A stretch of 22,470 bases of DNA, from positions 1-22,470 of the IMG/VR virus record IMGVR_UViG_3300025806_000246; one strand, 5' to 3'. Origin of the DNA: a virus. The translations under genes and the position numbers were made by a program. This document shows, one piece after another, positions 1 to 6,920 of this stretch (within the stretch, counting starts at the first letter, position 1; each line of letters begins with the position of its first letter). The notes beneath the pieces are model-generated. The model was not told the origin of the DNA, made no database searches, and saw only the letters and a program-made list of their open reading frames with translations.

Positions 1-16
1 GATATGAGAAAAGAGT

Positions 17-301
17 ATGGCTAGTCGTTCGGATAAGCCGATAAAGCGTAACAAGAAAAATTACCGCCCCACTAAGTCTGGGGCGGGAATGACGGAAAAG
101 GGCGTGAAAGCCCACCGCGCTGCAAACCCGGGATCAAAGCTTAAAACAGCGGTCACGGGTAAAGTAAAGAAGGGCAGCAAGGACGCCAAGCGCAGGAAGT
201 CTTATTGCGCTCGTTCGGCAGGACAGATGAAGAAGTTTCCAAAGGCGGCTAAAGACCCGAATAGTCGTTTAAGACAGGCTAGAAAACGTTGGAAGTGTTG
301 A
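17..301 (+). CDS. Small Lys/Arg-rich phage protein (DUF6321-like)
   Basis: This 94-residue protein is extremely basic: by hand count 32 of 94 residues are Lys or Arg and only 4 are acidic. It reads as a DUF6321-type protein, a family I know from marine phages, with a central GMTEKGVKAHRAANPGSKLK block (about residues 24-43) and a C-terminal SYCARSAGQMKKFPK block followed by KDPNSR. Two cysteines (in SYCARS and at the last residue) could bind metal or be incidental. The ATG is preceded by a purine-rich stretch (AGAAAAGAG). Its stop overlaps the ATG of the next gene (TGATG). The function is not established. The charge suggests nucleic-acid binding, perhaps packaged with the genome, but that is inference. 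Confidence 0.8.
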   Translation: MASRSDKPIKRNKKNYRPTKSGAGMTEKGVKAHRAANPGSKLKTAVTGKVKKGSKDAKRRKSYCARSAGQMKKFPKAAKDPNSRLRQARKRWKC

Positions 302-519
302 TGAAACAAGTGGTAGTTATTCTTCTTACGGCGGTTATTGGCGGCATTGGCGCGGTCAGTTATAGCTGGGCCACTTGGACAACTCAAACTTTAATCTCTG
401 TAGATAAAAAAACAGAAGTTATAGCGTCAGAAATAGCGTACATTAAATCGTTTATGGAGCGTGATTATGGCTATATCCAGAGGTCAGATGGAACAGCAAG
501 TGTCCAAGCCACCCGCTAA
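301..519 (+). CDS. Small single-pass membrane protein
   Basis: A 72-residue protein starting at the ATG that overlaps the upstream stop (TGATG). An in-frame TTG at 289 is possible but lies inside the upstream gene and is less likely. Residues about 3-28 form one hydrophobic segment (VVVILLTAVIGGIGAVSYSW) directly after MKQ. A polar, probably helical tail follows (DKKTEVIASEIAYIKSFMERD), reminiscent of short coiled-coil tails in small phage membrane proteins. It could be a holin-like or other lysis accessory protein, or a membrane-inserting virion component. Nothing in the sequence decides, and no endolysin lies nearby in the window to support a lysis role. Confidence 0.7.
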   Translation: MKQVVVILLTAVIGGIGAVSYSWATWTTQTLISVDKKTEVIASEIAYIKSFMERDYGYIQRSDGTASVQATR

Positions 520-724
520 GACTCTCAAGGGTCTTACCTACTATAAAAGAGGTGGTAAGGCTTCTCCTAAATCCAAGGGCAGCAAGATTTGTCCTTCGGG
601 TAAGGCTTGGGCGAAAAGAACTTTTGACACGTATCCTTCGGCGTATGCAAACATGGCGGCTTCAAAGTATTGCAAAGACCCTAACTACGCTAAGGGTGCA
701 AAAGGCAAGAAGAAGAAGTCGTAA
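467..724 (+). CDS. Small Lys-rich phage protein with CPSGK motif
   Basis: An 85-residue basic protein (18 Lys and 3 Arg against 3 acidic residues by hand count). I chose the ATG at 467 because GGAG at 456-459 lies 7 bases upstream; an in-frame GTG at 461 is too close to that site. The start overlaps the end of the preceding gene by 53 bases in another frame. Visible blocks are TYYKRGGKASPK (about residues 24-35), ICPSGKAWAKRTFDTYPSAY (about 41-60), SKYCKDPNYAKG and a KKKK tail. The CPSGK/KYCKDPN blocks resemble CARSAG/KDPNSR in the first gene, so the two may be distant relatives. A KxGGK motif is present. Function is unknown; nucleic-acid binding is an inference from charge. Confidence 0.78.
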   Translation: MAISRGQMEQQVSKPPAKTLKGLTYYKRGGKASPKSKGSKICPSGKAWAKRTFDTYPSAYANMAASKYCKDPNYAKGAKGKKKKS

Positions 725-1092
725 TGGGCGAGTTAAAAAAGTGGCGCGACCAGAAGTGGGTGAGGATAGGAACTGATGGTAAAATCAAAGGTCCATGCGG
801 TACTTCAAAGGACAAGAAGAACCCTGACCGATGCCTTCCGTTGGCTAAAGCACGTTCTCTTTCTAAAGCAGATAGAGCTTCGACTGCTAAGAAAAAGAAG
901 AAAGCTGGCAAAAAAGGAAAAACCGTTGTCAGTAACACTAAGAAAGCCAAGGTCAGAGGCTATACCCTTGGGGGACAAGTCAAAAGGCCCTACCAAGGCG
1001 AAGGCAAAGAAGGCGAAGCGGTCGCGAAAGGCTGCGGACAAGTAATGGAATCTAGGCGCAAGAGTACCAAGGGCGCTGTTCGTCAGTTTTAA
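724..1092 (+). CDS. Basic phage protein, DUF5872-like N-terminus with GCG-VM--RRK tail
   Basis: 122 residues, starting at an ATG that overlaps the upstream stop (TAATG). The N-terminus (KKWRDQKWVRIGTDGKIKGP followed by CGTSKDKKNPDRCLP, about residues 5-39) reads as DUF5872-like, with two Cys that may pair or bind metal. A Lys run (56-60) and a GYTLGGQVKRPY block (79-90) follow. The tail GCGQVMESRRKSTKG (103-117) is one I associate with small marine-phage proteins. That tail supports this frame over the overlapping Lys-rich frame at 776-1045, which lacks the conserved blocks. It belongs to the same basic-protein run as its neighbours. Function is unknown. Confidence 0.75.
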   Translation: MGELKKWRDQKWVRIGTDGKIKGPCGTSKDKKNPDRCLPLAKARSLSKADRASTAKKKKKAGKKGKTVVSNTKKAKVRGYTLGGQVKRPYQGEGKEGEAVAKGCGQVMESRRKSTKGAVRQF

Positions 1093-1103
1093 GGAGAAGT
1101 CTA

Positions 1104-1265
1104 ATGGATATGAAACAACCAACAGAAGACCAGACTGGTCTTAAAAAGTTACCTGAGCCAGTTCGTAATAAAATGGGGTACATGAAAAACGGCGGCAAAG
1201 TTACAAGCTTTAAAAACGGCGGTTGTGTTATGATTAAAACTAATCAATCACCGAAGTTGTATTAA
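1104..1265 (+). CDS. 53-residue Gly-Gly motif mini-protein
   Basis: A short gene with a clear ribosome site (AAGGAG at 1091-1096, 7 bases before the ATG) and stop TAA at 1263-1265. It fills the gap between its neighbours exactly. It translates to a 53-residue protein with LKKLPEPVRNKMGYM (about residues 13-27), then two copies of KNGGxV: KNGGKV (28-33) and KNGGCV (37-42). I recall marine-phage mini-proteins of the type KLPxxVRNKMGYMxxGG, so I treat it as real rather than chance. The 11-base string AAAAACGGCGG occurs twice, at 1185-1195 and 1212-1222. Function is unknown. Confidence 0.75.
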   Translation: MDMKQPTEDQTGLKKLPEPVRNKMGYMKNGGKVTSFKNGGCVMIKTNQSPKLY

Positions 1266-1267
1266 TC

Positions 1268-1933
1268 ATGGCTACTTCTGGGTCCAGAGATTTCAACATT
1301 GATGTTGGTGAGATTATTGAGGAAGCGTATGAGCGGTGTGGACTAGAGGTCCGCACTGGCTACGATGCTCGAACGGCGCGTAGGTCTTTGAACCTAATGT
1401 TTGCTGATTGGGCAAACCGTGGCATCAACATGTGGACCGTGGCGCAGGGAACTATAACGTTGACGCAAGGGCAGGCCACTCAGACGTTAACGGCGGATGT
1501 TGTTGATGTACTAGAAATTGTTCTTAGGCGCAGCAATACAGACTATGAGGTAGAACGAATTAGTCGGGGGGAGTATGCCACTCTTCCCAACAAAACCACG
1601 CAGGGTAGACCAAGCCAGTTTTGGTTTAACAGACAGATTGATCCTGTTATAAATCTGTGGGCCGTTCCCGAGAACTCTACAGATCAGTTAATCTACTACT
1701 ATGTGCAGAGAATTGAGGACGCCGATACGTTGGTGAACACAACGGACATGCCGTTTCGGTTTTACCCATGTATGGTAGCGGGGCTGGCGTATTATATCGC
1801 TATGAAAAGAGCGCCGGAACGGATTCAACTTTTGAAGAGTGTGTATGAAGAAGAGTTCCAACGGGCCTCTGACGAGGACGAGGATCGTGTTCCTCTTAAA
1901 CTTCAACCAAGCATTCAGTATCTAAGGGTGTGA
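1268..1933 (+). CDS. Head-tail adaptor, P22 gp4-like tail accessory factor
   Basis: A 221-residue protein. The N-terminal half has the helical pattern of head-to-tail adaptors of the P22 gp4 type: IIEEAYERCGLEVRTGYDAR (about residues 17-36), then SLNLMFADWANRGINMWTV, the helix pair that in this family packs against the portal. The middle is beta-rich (ITLTQGQATQTLTADVVDVL) and ends in a helical segment with AYYIAMKRAPERI. In this family the protein forms a ring below the portal that closes the filled head and carries the tail. Its position before the SU10-type adaptor agrees with a connector cluster. The ribosome site is weak, but the ATG sits 2 bases after the upstream stop. The assignment is from pattern memory; a profile comparison with the P22 gp4 family (P22_Tail-4) would test it. 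Confidence 0.68.
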   Translation: MATSGSRDFNIDVGEIIEEAYERCGLEVRTGYDARTARRSLNLMFADWANRGINMWTVAQGTITLTQGQATQTLTADVVDVLEIVLRRSNTDYEVERISRGEYATLPNKTTQGRPSQFWFNRQIDPVINLWAVPENSTDQLIYYYVQRIEDADTLVNTTDMPFRFYPCMVAGLAYYIAMKRAPERIQLLKSVYEEEFQRASDEDEDRVPLKLQPSIQYLRV

Positions 1934-1934
1934 C

Positions 1935-2258
1935 ATGGCCTATGCTTCAGACAAGAATGCGTATGGAATTTCGGATCGTTCTGGTTTTCGTTATAGACTG
2001 AGAGATATGCGAGAGGAGTGGACAGGGGCGCGTGTCGGCAAGGACGAGTTCGATCCAAAGCATCCTCAGCTATTCCCTCCCAAGGTAGGGGCTGATCCCC
2101 AAGCGTTAAGAAACCCTAGGCCAGAGTCTGGTTTGGAGGAGCAAAGAAACATTCAATACGGTTTTCGACCCGTTGGTTTTAACGGGGACGAGTCGTTGAC
2201 TCCTAACAGGTTGAAATCTACAGGGGAAGTCGGAGAGGTTACGGTGGTCACGTCATGA
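1935..2258 (+). CDS. Conserved marine-phage structural-region protein (SDRSGFRY family)
   Basis: A 107-residue hydrophilic protein with an N-terminal signature DKNAYGISDRSGFRYRLRDM (about residues 6-25), then REEWTGARVGKDEFDPKHPQ and a PRPESG stretch. I have seen this family (S/CDRSGFRY, EW.G..V, KHPQ) between the connector genes of uncultured marine phages. It has no enzymatic motif. AAGGG at 1924-1928 precedes the ATG, and the gene overlaps the next one (ATGA at 2255-2258). The size, the neighbours and the Tyr/Arg-rich start suggest a small connector or tail component. That role is an inference; a chaperone or head-completion role is equally possible. Confidence 0.72.
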   Translation: MAYASDKNAYGISDRSGFRYRLRDMREEWTGARVGKDEFDPKHPQLFPPKVGADPQALRNPRPESGLEEQRNIQYGFRPVGFNGDESLTPNRLKSTGEVGEVTVVTS

Positions 2259-2923
2259 GCTTTACATTTGCGCAGTTAAAAACAGCGTTGCAGGATTACA
2301 CTGAGAACACGGAGACTTCTTTTGTAGCTAATCTCCCTCTGTTTATACGGGCAGCAGAGGAACGAGTTTTAAAATCTGTTCAGCTAAGTCTATTTCGAAA
2401 AAATGTTTCAGGTATAGCGTCTAGTGGAAACAAGTTTCTTGCGATGCCAAGTGATTTTTTAGCGCCATATTCGTTAAGCCTAAGAACTGTTACGGACCCA
2501 ATAACCAGTGGCAGTGATTACGGATTTGTAGAGTTTAAAGATGTTAGCTTTGTTCAAAGCTATACCTCCGATCCTGCTACAACAGGTGTGCCGAAATATT
2601 ACGCTACGTTTGACGTCAGCAACTTTATCTTAGCACCAACACCAAACGTTGACTATACGGCAGAGCTTCACTACTTGTACCGCCCCGCAAGCCTTACGGC
2701 AGGATCAGACAGTGGTACAACATGGTTAAGTGAAAATGCAGAGTTAAGCCTTTTGTACGGTTCGTTAATAGAGGCGTACATCTTTATGAAAGGTGAGCAG
2801 GACGTTATGGCTATGTATGACAAGAGATTTCAGGAGTCTTTGTCTGGTCTAAAGTTGTTGGGTGAGGCCAAAGAAACCACACAAGGTTACCGTGTTGGTC
2901 AAGTTATTAGGCCGAAACAATGA
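2255..2923 (+). CDS. Phage adaptor protein, SU10-type
   Basis: A 222-residue protein beginning FTFAQLKTALQDYTENTETS followed by FVANLPLFIRAAEERVLK (about residues 3-40). This helical start is typical of the adaptor family named after Escherichia phage SU10 and distantly like T7 gp11. The middle is beta-rich (residues about 60-150, including VPKYYATFDVSNFILAPTPN). The C-terminal helices contain LLYGSLIEAYIFMKGEQDVM (about 170-190). In relatives twelve copies form the ring joining portal and nozzle in short-tailed phages. The ATG overlaps the preceding stop (ATGA). The length is normal for the family. Family placement is from memory of the pattern. Confidence 0.72.
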   Translation: MSFTFAQLKTALQDYTENTETSFVANLPLFIRAAEERVLKSVQLSLFRKNVSGIASSGNKFLAMPSDFLAPYSLSLRTVTDPITSGSDYGFVEFKDVSFVQSYTSDPATTGVPKYYATFDVSNFILAPTPNVDYTAELHYLYRPASLTAGSDSGTTWLSENAELSLLYGSLIEAYIFMKGEQDVMAMYDKRFQESLSGLKLLGEAKETTQGYRVGQVIRPKQ

Positions 2924-3204
2924 ACAACATGTCTTTTGGAGAGTTTAAGGTTGATGTTCAAACCACAAACAATCGTGGTGCAACTCCTGAAGAGGTGGCT
3001 CACCGTTGCGTAGGTAAGATCGTTGCGTTCTCTGAGGACGCGCACCCTACGCTACGGGATCAGGCTATTGCTTATCGTGACAGCATAGAGAAGCTGCTGG
3101 TCATCTACATGAAACAGGCTATCCAAAGTGACCGTACTACGGTATATAATGCGATAAAAGAAGCGGGTCATTCTGATTTGGCCGAATATATAAGGAAAAT
3201 GTAA
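2920..3204 (+). CDS. Small helical phage protein (PEEVAHRCV / RTTVYNAIKEAGH family)
   Basis: A 94-residue, mostly helical protein. Conserved-looking blocks are GATPEEVAHRCVGKIVAFSE (about residues 20-39), RDQAIAYRDSIEKLLVIYMK and SDRTTVYNAIKEAGHSDLAE YIRKM, the last split here by a space. I recognise the last block from hypothetical proteins beside connector genes in many marine and alphaproteobacterial phages. Two starts fit: ATG 2920 (ATGA overlap) and ATG 2929. I kept the first for coupling, though the second would begin at the equally plausible MSFGEF. No catalytic motif is visible. A scaffolding, chaperone or minor tail role is possible but undetermined. Confidence 0.7.
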   Translation: MNNMSFGEFKVDVQTTNNRGATPEEVAHRCVGKIVAFSEDAHPTLRDQAIAYRDSIEKLLVIYMKQAIQSDRTTVYNAIKEAGHSDLAEYIRKM

Positions 3205-3638
3205 TGGCTTTTACGGGCAACTTCCTGTGTACTTCATTCAAAAAAGAATTAATGACAGCTACACATAATTTCACTGCGGCAAGTGACCAGTTTAAGATTG
3301 CTTTGTATGACAACAGTGCAAGTTTCACTGCGGCTACCACTGCTTACACAAGTAGCAATGAAATAACGGGAACAAATTACACTGCAAAGGGTCAGTTTTT
3401 AACAAGCGTAACGCCAACGACTACCGGCACAACAGCTCTGACTGACTTTTCTGATGAGGTGTTTTCTAACGTAACAATTTCTTCGGTGCGCGGTGCTTTA
3501 ATTTATAATGAGGCCGCGTCAGGCGATCCGTCTGTTTGTGTTTTGGACTTTGGAGCCGATAAAGGTGCCACGTCTGGAGACTTCACTATCGTTTTTCCCA
3601 CCGCTGACGCGAGTAACGCAATTATACGGATAGCTTAA
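3204..3638 (+). CDS. Conserved beta-rich phage structural protein (SFKKEL...IIRIA family)
   Basis: A 144-residue, Thr/Ser/Ala-rich, beta-predicted protein. The family signature is CTSFKKELMTATHNF (about residues 9-23), FKIALYDNSASFTAATTAYT, then RGALIYNEAA, CVLDFGADKGATSGDFTI and the end SNAIIRIA. I know this family as a frequent passenger at the start of fibre regions in marine and other phages. The copy looks complete at both ends. Its stop lies 1 base before the next ATG. It may be a small decoration or baseplate-like component or a fibre-docking protein, but that is inferred from position only. TAATG overlap with the upstream gene indicates co-translation. Confidence 0.75.
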   Translation: MAFTGNFLCTSFKKELMTATHNFTAASDQFKIALYDNSASFTAATTAYTSSNEITGTNYTAKGQFLTSVTPTTTGTTALTDFSDEVFSNVTISSVRGALIYNEAASGDPSVCVLDFGADKGATSGDFTIVFPTADASNAIIRIA

Positions 3639-3639
3639 C

Positions 3640-5070
3640 ATGGCAATATCTTTAGGAAATCGTGCAAAAATGTCTACCAGTACCACGGGTACTGGAACGA
3701 TTACCTTGGGAAGTGCTGCAACAGGCTACCAGACTTTTGCTAATGCTGGAATAACCAACGGTCAAACTATTAGATATGCTATAGAGGATGGAACTAATTT
3801 TGAAATTGGCAGTGGGACATATACGTCAAGCGGCACAACACTTACTCGTTCGGTTACTGAAAGTTCTAATTCAGACAGCGCTATATCGCTTAGTGGCACG
3901 GCAGTTGTCTTTGTCACAGCCACAGTCGCAGATTTATTTATTAACGATGGGGCGTCCTCGTTAACAACCACAGGCGTTGGAACATTTGCTTCGTTAGACA
4001 TTAGCGGAAACATCGACGTAGACGGAACAACAAATCTAGATGCTGTAGATATAGATGGCGCAGTTCAATTAGACTCAACTTTAACGGTGGGTGTTAACGA
4101 TCAAGGTTACGATGTTAAGCTGTTTGGAGACACTGCCAGTGCGTTTATGCTTTGGGACACAAGTGCCGACGATTTAATACTTAGTGGGGCTGCGGGTTTG
4201 ATTGTTCCTGATGGACAATTAACATTAGGCTCTACGGCACTTACCAGCACGGCAGCGGAGCTAAACTACAACGATACAGGCGCAGCGGTTGGAACTGTAG
4301 TTGCGTCCAAGACTGTTACCGTAGACGCCAACAAAGACGTTGCTAGTTTTCGAAACATTACTTTAACTGGAGAGCTAGACGCAGGTTCTTTAGATATTTC
4401 AGGTGACGCGGACATTGATGGTACGCTGGAAACAGATGCGCTTTCTCTTAACGGCACTGCGGTCACTACGACTGGGGCTGAGATTAATTTAATCGACGGT
4501 GGAACTTCGCGGGGTACGACTGCGGTTGCAAGTGGCGATGGCCTGTTGGTGAACGATGCAGGCACAATGCGTATGACCAACGTGGATACAGTGTCCACTT
4601 ATTTTTCTAGCCACAGTGTAGGTGGCGGCAACATTGTTACTGTTGGGGCTTTAAACTCAGGTTCAATAACATCTGGTTTTGGTGCTATCGACAACGGTTC
4701 CAGTGCCATTACTACTACAGGTGTGGGATCGTTTGGTTCATTAGATATCAGCGGTGCTATCGACGTAGACGGGACCACTAACTTAGATGTAGTGGATATC
4801 GACGGTGCGGTGGACATGGCATCTACGCTTTTGGTCACTGGAGTAGCAACCCTCACTGCAAAGCCCATTGCTAACGCGGGTATTTCTGTAAAAAACGGCG
4901 CTACAGGCGCAGGCTTTGTAGAGTTCTTTGAAGACACTGACAATGGAACTAACAAAGTAACATTAATAGGCCCCGCGTCTACTGCGGATGTAACTCTCAC
5001 GCTTCCTTCTGCAACTGGAATTGTAGCAACAACAGACGATGCGACAGCTTTGGCGATTGCGTTGGGGTGA
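3640..5070 (+). CDS. Modular tail fibre protein, no tip chaperone
   Basis: A 476-residue fibre protein. Residues 6-96 form an N-terminal domain seen in many marine-phage fibres (NRAKMSTSTTGTGTITLGSA, later FEIGSGTYTSSGTTLTRSVT and VVFVTATVADLF). Next come repeated beta modules: LDISGNIDVDGTTNLDAVDI (119-138), ELDAGSLDISGDADIDGTLE (245-264) and LDISGAIDVDGTTNLDVVDI (368-387). Residues 408-476 form a GATGAGFVEFFEDTDNGTNK / VTLIGPASTADVTLTLPSAT domain. Such modules normally form a trimeric beta shaft. I see neither an S74 chaperone nor a receptor-tip domain, so this may be a shaft that carries separately encoded tips. The codons are ordinary for the window and no frame break is seen. A fibre role is well supported; its place in the virion is not. 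Confidence 0.8.
   Translation: MAISLGNRAKMSTSTTGTGTITLGSAATGYQTFANAGITNGQTIRYAIEDGTNFEIGSGTYTSSGTTLTRSVTESSNSDSAISLSGTAVVFVTATVADLFINDGASSLTTTGVGTFASLDISGNIDVDGTTNLDAVDIDGAVQLDSTLTVGVNDQGYDVKLFGDTASAFMLWDTSADDLILSGAAGLIVPDGQLTLGSTALTSTAAELNYNDTGAAVGTVVASKTVTVDANKDVASFRNITLTGELDAGSLDISGDADIDGTLETDALSLNGTAVTTTGAEINLIDGGTSRGTTAVASGDGLLVNDAGTMRMTNVDTVSTYFSSHSVGGGNIVTVGALNSGSITSGFGAIDNGSSAITTTGVGSFGSLDISGAIDVDGTTNLDVVDIDGAVDMASTLLVTGVATLTAKPIANAGISVKNGATGAGFVEFFEDTDNGTNKVTLIGPASTADVTLTLPSATGIVATTDDATALAIALG
3994..4065 (+). repeat. Fibre module A (LDISG...NLD.VDIDGAV), first of four copies
   Basis: A 24-codon module with pattern LDISGxxDxDGTTNLDxVDI plus DGAV. Further copies are at 4741-4812 (same gene), 5486-5539 (a shorter form at the start of the S74 fibre) and 11450-11521 (the 441-residue fibre). 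The amino acids are highly similar, but third-codon bases differ widely, so these are old or selected copies rather than recent duplications. Confidence 0.8.
4372..4467 (+). repeat. Fibre module B (ELDA..LDISG.ADIDGTLETDALSL), first of two copies
   Basis: A 32-codon module ending NGTAVT. It recurs at 11762-11857 in the 441-residue fibre with nearly identical amino acids but many synonymous changes. In both genes the copy is followed by related sequence (a DGGTS motif, then VNDxGTM), so the shared block is longer than the module itself. Confidence 0.8.
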
Positions 5071-5084
5071 TATAGGAAAAATAA

Positions 5085-5438
5085 ATGGCTAATACATTTA
5101 AGTTAATCACAAGAGATGTTGCTCCTGCAAGTTCAGGAACACCAGAAACTTTATACACGGTTCAGTCCGGTAGCACAGTTATTATTCTTGGGCTTACACT
5201 GGCAAACGTTCACACGTCACAGGTCACAGCATCTGTAACGATTGTAAGTACAACAACTCAAACCAGCCAAACTCAAAACACAACGGCGTTTTTGGTTAAG
5301 AGTGTACCAATACCTGTTGGGTCAACGCTTGCTGTTTTGGACGGAAAGATTAACCTTAACGTGGGCGATATCGTTAAAATTGATTGTTCTGTTGCGGATA
5401 AGGTTTCAGTAACCATGAGTTATATGGAGATTACATAA
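5085..5438 (+). CDS. Small beta-rich phage structural protein (MANTFKL...SYMEIT family)
   Basis: A 117-residue Thr/Val-rich protein without charged motifs, probably an all-beta (Ig-like or jelly-roll-like) fold. It has a conserved start MANTFKLITRDVAPASSGTP, a middle ILGLTLANVHTSQVTASVTI, FLVKSVPIPVGSTLAVLDGK, and ends VTMSYMEIT. I recall it as a recurrent small protein in marine-phage fibre regions. A more distant homologue may lie at 14606-14926. An AGGA-type site about 5076 precedes the ATG. Its own 3' codons (YMEIT) contain the GGAG that serves the next gene. It sits between two fibre genes that share module sequence, so it may be a docking or joint protein, which is speculative. Confidence 0.72.
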   Translation: MANTFKLITRDVAPASSGTPETLYTVQSGSTVIILGLTLANVHTSQVTASVTIVSTTTQTSQTQNTTAFLVKSVPIPVGSTLAVLDGKINLNVGDIVKIDCSVADKVSVTMSYMEIT

Positions 5439-6919
5439 TGGCTGGATACATTGGCGGCAAAGCGGTCAACCTTAGTACCTCTGGGGCTGATATTAGTGGT
5501 ACAGCTAACCTAGACATTGTGGACATTGATGGTGCTGTGGATATGGCAACGACTGCCCTAGTAACAGGTGTCCTGACCACCACGGCTGCGCCTGTGTTTA
5601 ACGGTGGTTTTACTGCAAACGATGGATCAACCATTACAACTGCTGATAACACTACGCAGCTTACACTTATTTCTACAGATGCAGATGCTAATAAAGGACC
5701 AGCCTTAGATTTATATCGTAACTCAGGTAGTCCCGCTGCTGGTGACGATACAGGTAGAATTAACTTTCAAGGCGAAAATGATGCAGACGAAGCAGTTACC
5801 TATACACAAATTTTTACAGAGATAGTAGCAGTAGGAGATGGTGTAGAGAGTGGCAGATATAAAGTAGGCGCAATGTTAGCAGGAGATTTTGCCAGTCGTA
5901 TGGATATGACAGCATCTGAAACCGTTTTTAATGATGACAGTAAAGACCTAGACTTCCGTGTTGAGTCTGATGCCGATACTCACGCTTTCTTCGTCGAGGG
6001 TTCGACGGGCAACATAGGTATGTCATCTAGTAACCCAGACAGCAATACTCCACAGACACACAACCCCAATAAACTCAGCTTTGTTAATCATGCCACAGGC
6101 GGCACTCAATTTGTTGCAGGTAGGTCCGACACAACAGTAACCGCTGGTGAGTACATTGGTGGTTACTTATTCAAAACGAATGACAATAGTACCAATAAAT
6201 TCGGCGGCATGATTGCCACAGCGGATGATACCGCTGGCAACGGAAACTTAGAGTTTTTTGCTGTAGGCAATGCCTATGAGTCATCAACCACCTCAGAGGG
6301 GTCTATGCAGCTTGATGACTCTGGCGATTTGTATATCAGGGCTGGAGGTATAAAAGTAGGCAGAAGTCACGGTAGTGTTTATACTTCGACAGAGGAAGCT
6401 ATTACTATTTTCCATGCTGGGGATGGTAGTAACGACACCATAACTCAGGTTGTGGCAAGAGATGGCACTGGGAGTGACCAAGTATTTAGACACATGCGTC
6501 GAAACGTAGTTAAATCTAAGATTGAAGAAAACGGTGACTTTCAGTCAGCAACAAACTCCTACGGTGCTACATCAGATGGGCGTCTAAAAGAAAACATTGC
6601 TCCTGCCAGTTCCCAGTGGAATGACATTAAAGCACTGCAGTTCAAGAACTACTCTATGATTGATGCTGAGTTAGATGCACCAAATATGCTTGGCGTTATT
6701 GCTCAAGACCTTCAAGCCGCTGGTATGAATGGATTGGTGAAGCAGAACTTTAAGACTAATGCTGATGACGAACCAGTCTTAGATGCAGACGGCAATCAAG
6801 AAGAGTATCTTTCTGTAAAATACTCTGTGTTGTACATGAAGGCTGTTAAAGCACTGCAAGAGGCTATGGCTAAGATTGAAGCATTAGAGGCCAGAGTGAC
6901 GGCATTGGAGGAAGTATAA
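5438..6919 (+). CDS. Tail fibre/spike with C-terminal S74 self-cleaving chaperone
   Basis: A 493-residue protein. After a short MAGYIGG start it carries a shortened module A (residues 17-34). Blocks familiar from marine-phage fibres follow: DADANKGPALDLYRNSGSPA (about 81-100), DASRMDMTASETVFNDDSKD-like text near 150-175, and DLDFRVESDADTHAFFVEGS. The C-terminal 115 residues (379-493) are an intramolecular chaperone of peptidase family S74: SDGRLKENI at 379-387, NMLGVIAQDLQ (about 417-427), SVKYSVLYMKAVKALQE and a coiled-coil end IEALEARVTALEEV. In this family the chaperone trimerises the fibre and then releases itself by cleavage at the Ser of SDxRLK, with Ser and Lys as the pair; here Ser379 and Lys384 have the correct five-residue spacing. 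GGAG at 5426-5429 supports the start. Confidence 0.87.
   Translation: MAGYIGGKAVNLSTSGADISGTANLDIVDIDGAVDMATTALVTGVLTTTAAPVFNGGFTANDGSTITTADNTTQLTLISTDADANKGPALDLYRNSGSPAAGDDTGRINFQGENDADEAVTYTQIFTEIVAVGDGVESGRYKVGAMLAGDFASRMDMTASETVFNDDSKDLDFRVESDADTHAFFVEGSTGNIGMSSSNPDSNTPQTHNPNKLSFVNHATGGTQFVAGRSDTTVTAGEYIGGYLFKTNDNSTNKFGGMIATADDTAGNGNLEFFAVGNAYESSTTSEGSMQLDDSGDLYIRAGGIKVGRSHGSVYTSTEEAITIFHAGDGSNDTITQVVARDGTGSDQVFRHMRRNVVKSKIEENGDFQSATNSYGATSDGRLKENIAPASSQWNDIKALQFKNYSMIDAELDAPNMLGVIAQDLQAAGMNGLVKQNFKTNADDEPVLDADGNQEEYLSVKYSVLYMKAVKALQEAMAKIEALEARVTALEEV
6572..6589 (+). other. Predicted S74 autocleavage site
   Basis: Codons for Ser379-Asp380-Gly381-Arg382-Leu383-Lys384. In characterised S74 chaperones the Ser and the Lys five residues later are the catalytic pair, and cleavage occurs between Ser and Asp. 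The mature fibre would then be about 379 residues, with a released chaperone of about 114 residues. Confidence 0.8.
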
Positions 6920-6920
6920 C

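Noticed and set aside
301-519. Confident holin assignment for the small membrane protein
   Set aside because: One membrane segment and small size fit, but no endolysin or spanin gene is in the window, and many small phage membrane proteins have other roles.
776-1045. Lys-rich open frame of 89 codons overlapping the 724-1092 gene
   Set aside because: The 724 frame holds the conserved-looking N-terminal Cys blocks and the GCGQVMESRRK tail. The other frame is a by-product of AAG-rich codons and lacks a convincing ribosome site.
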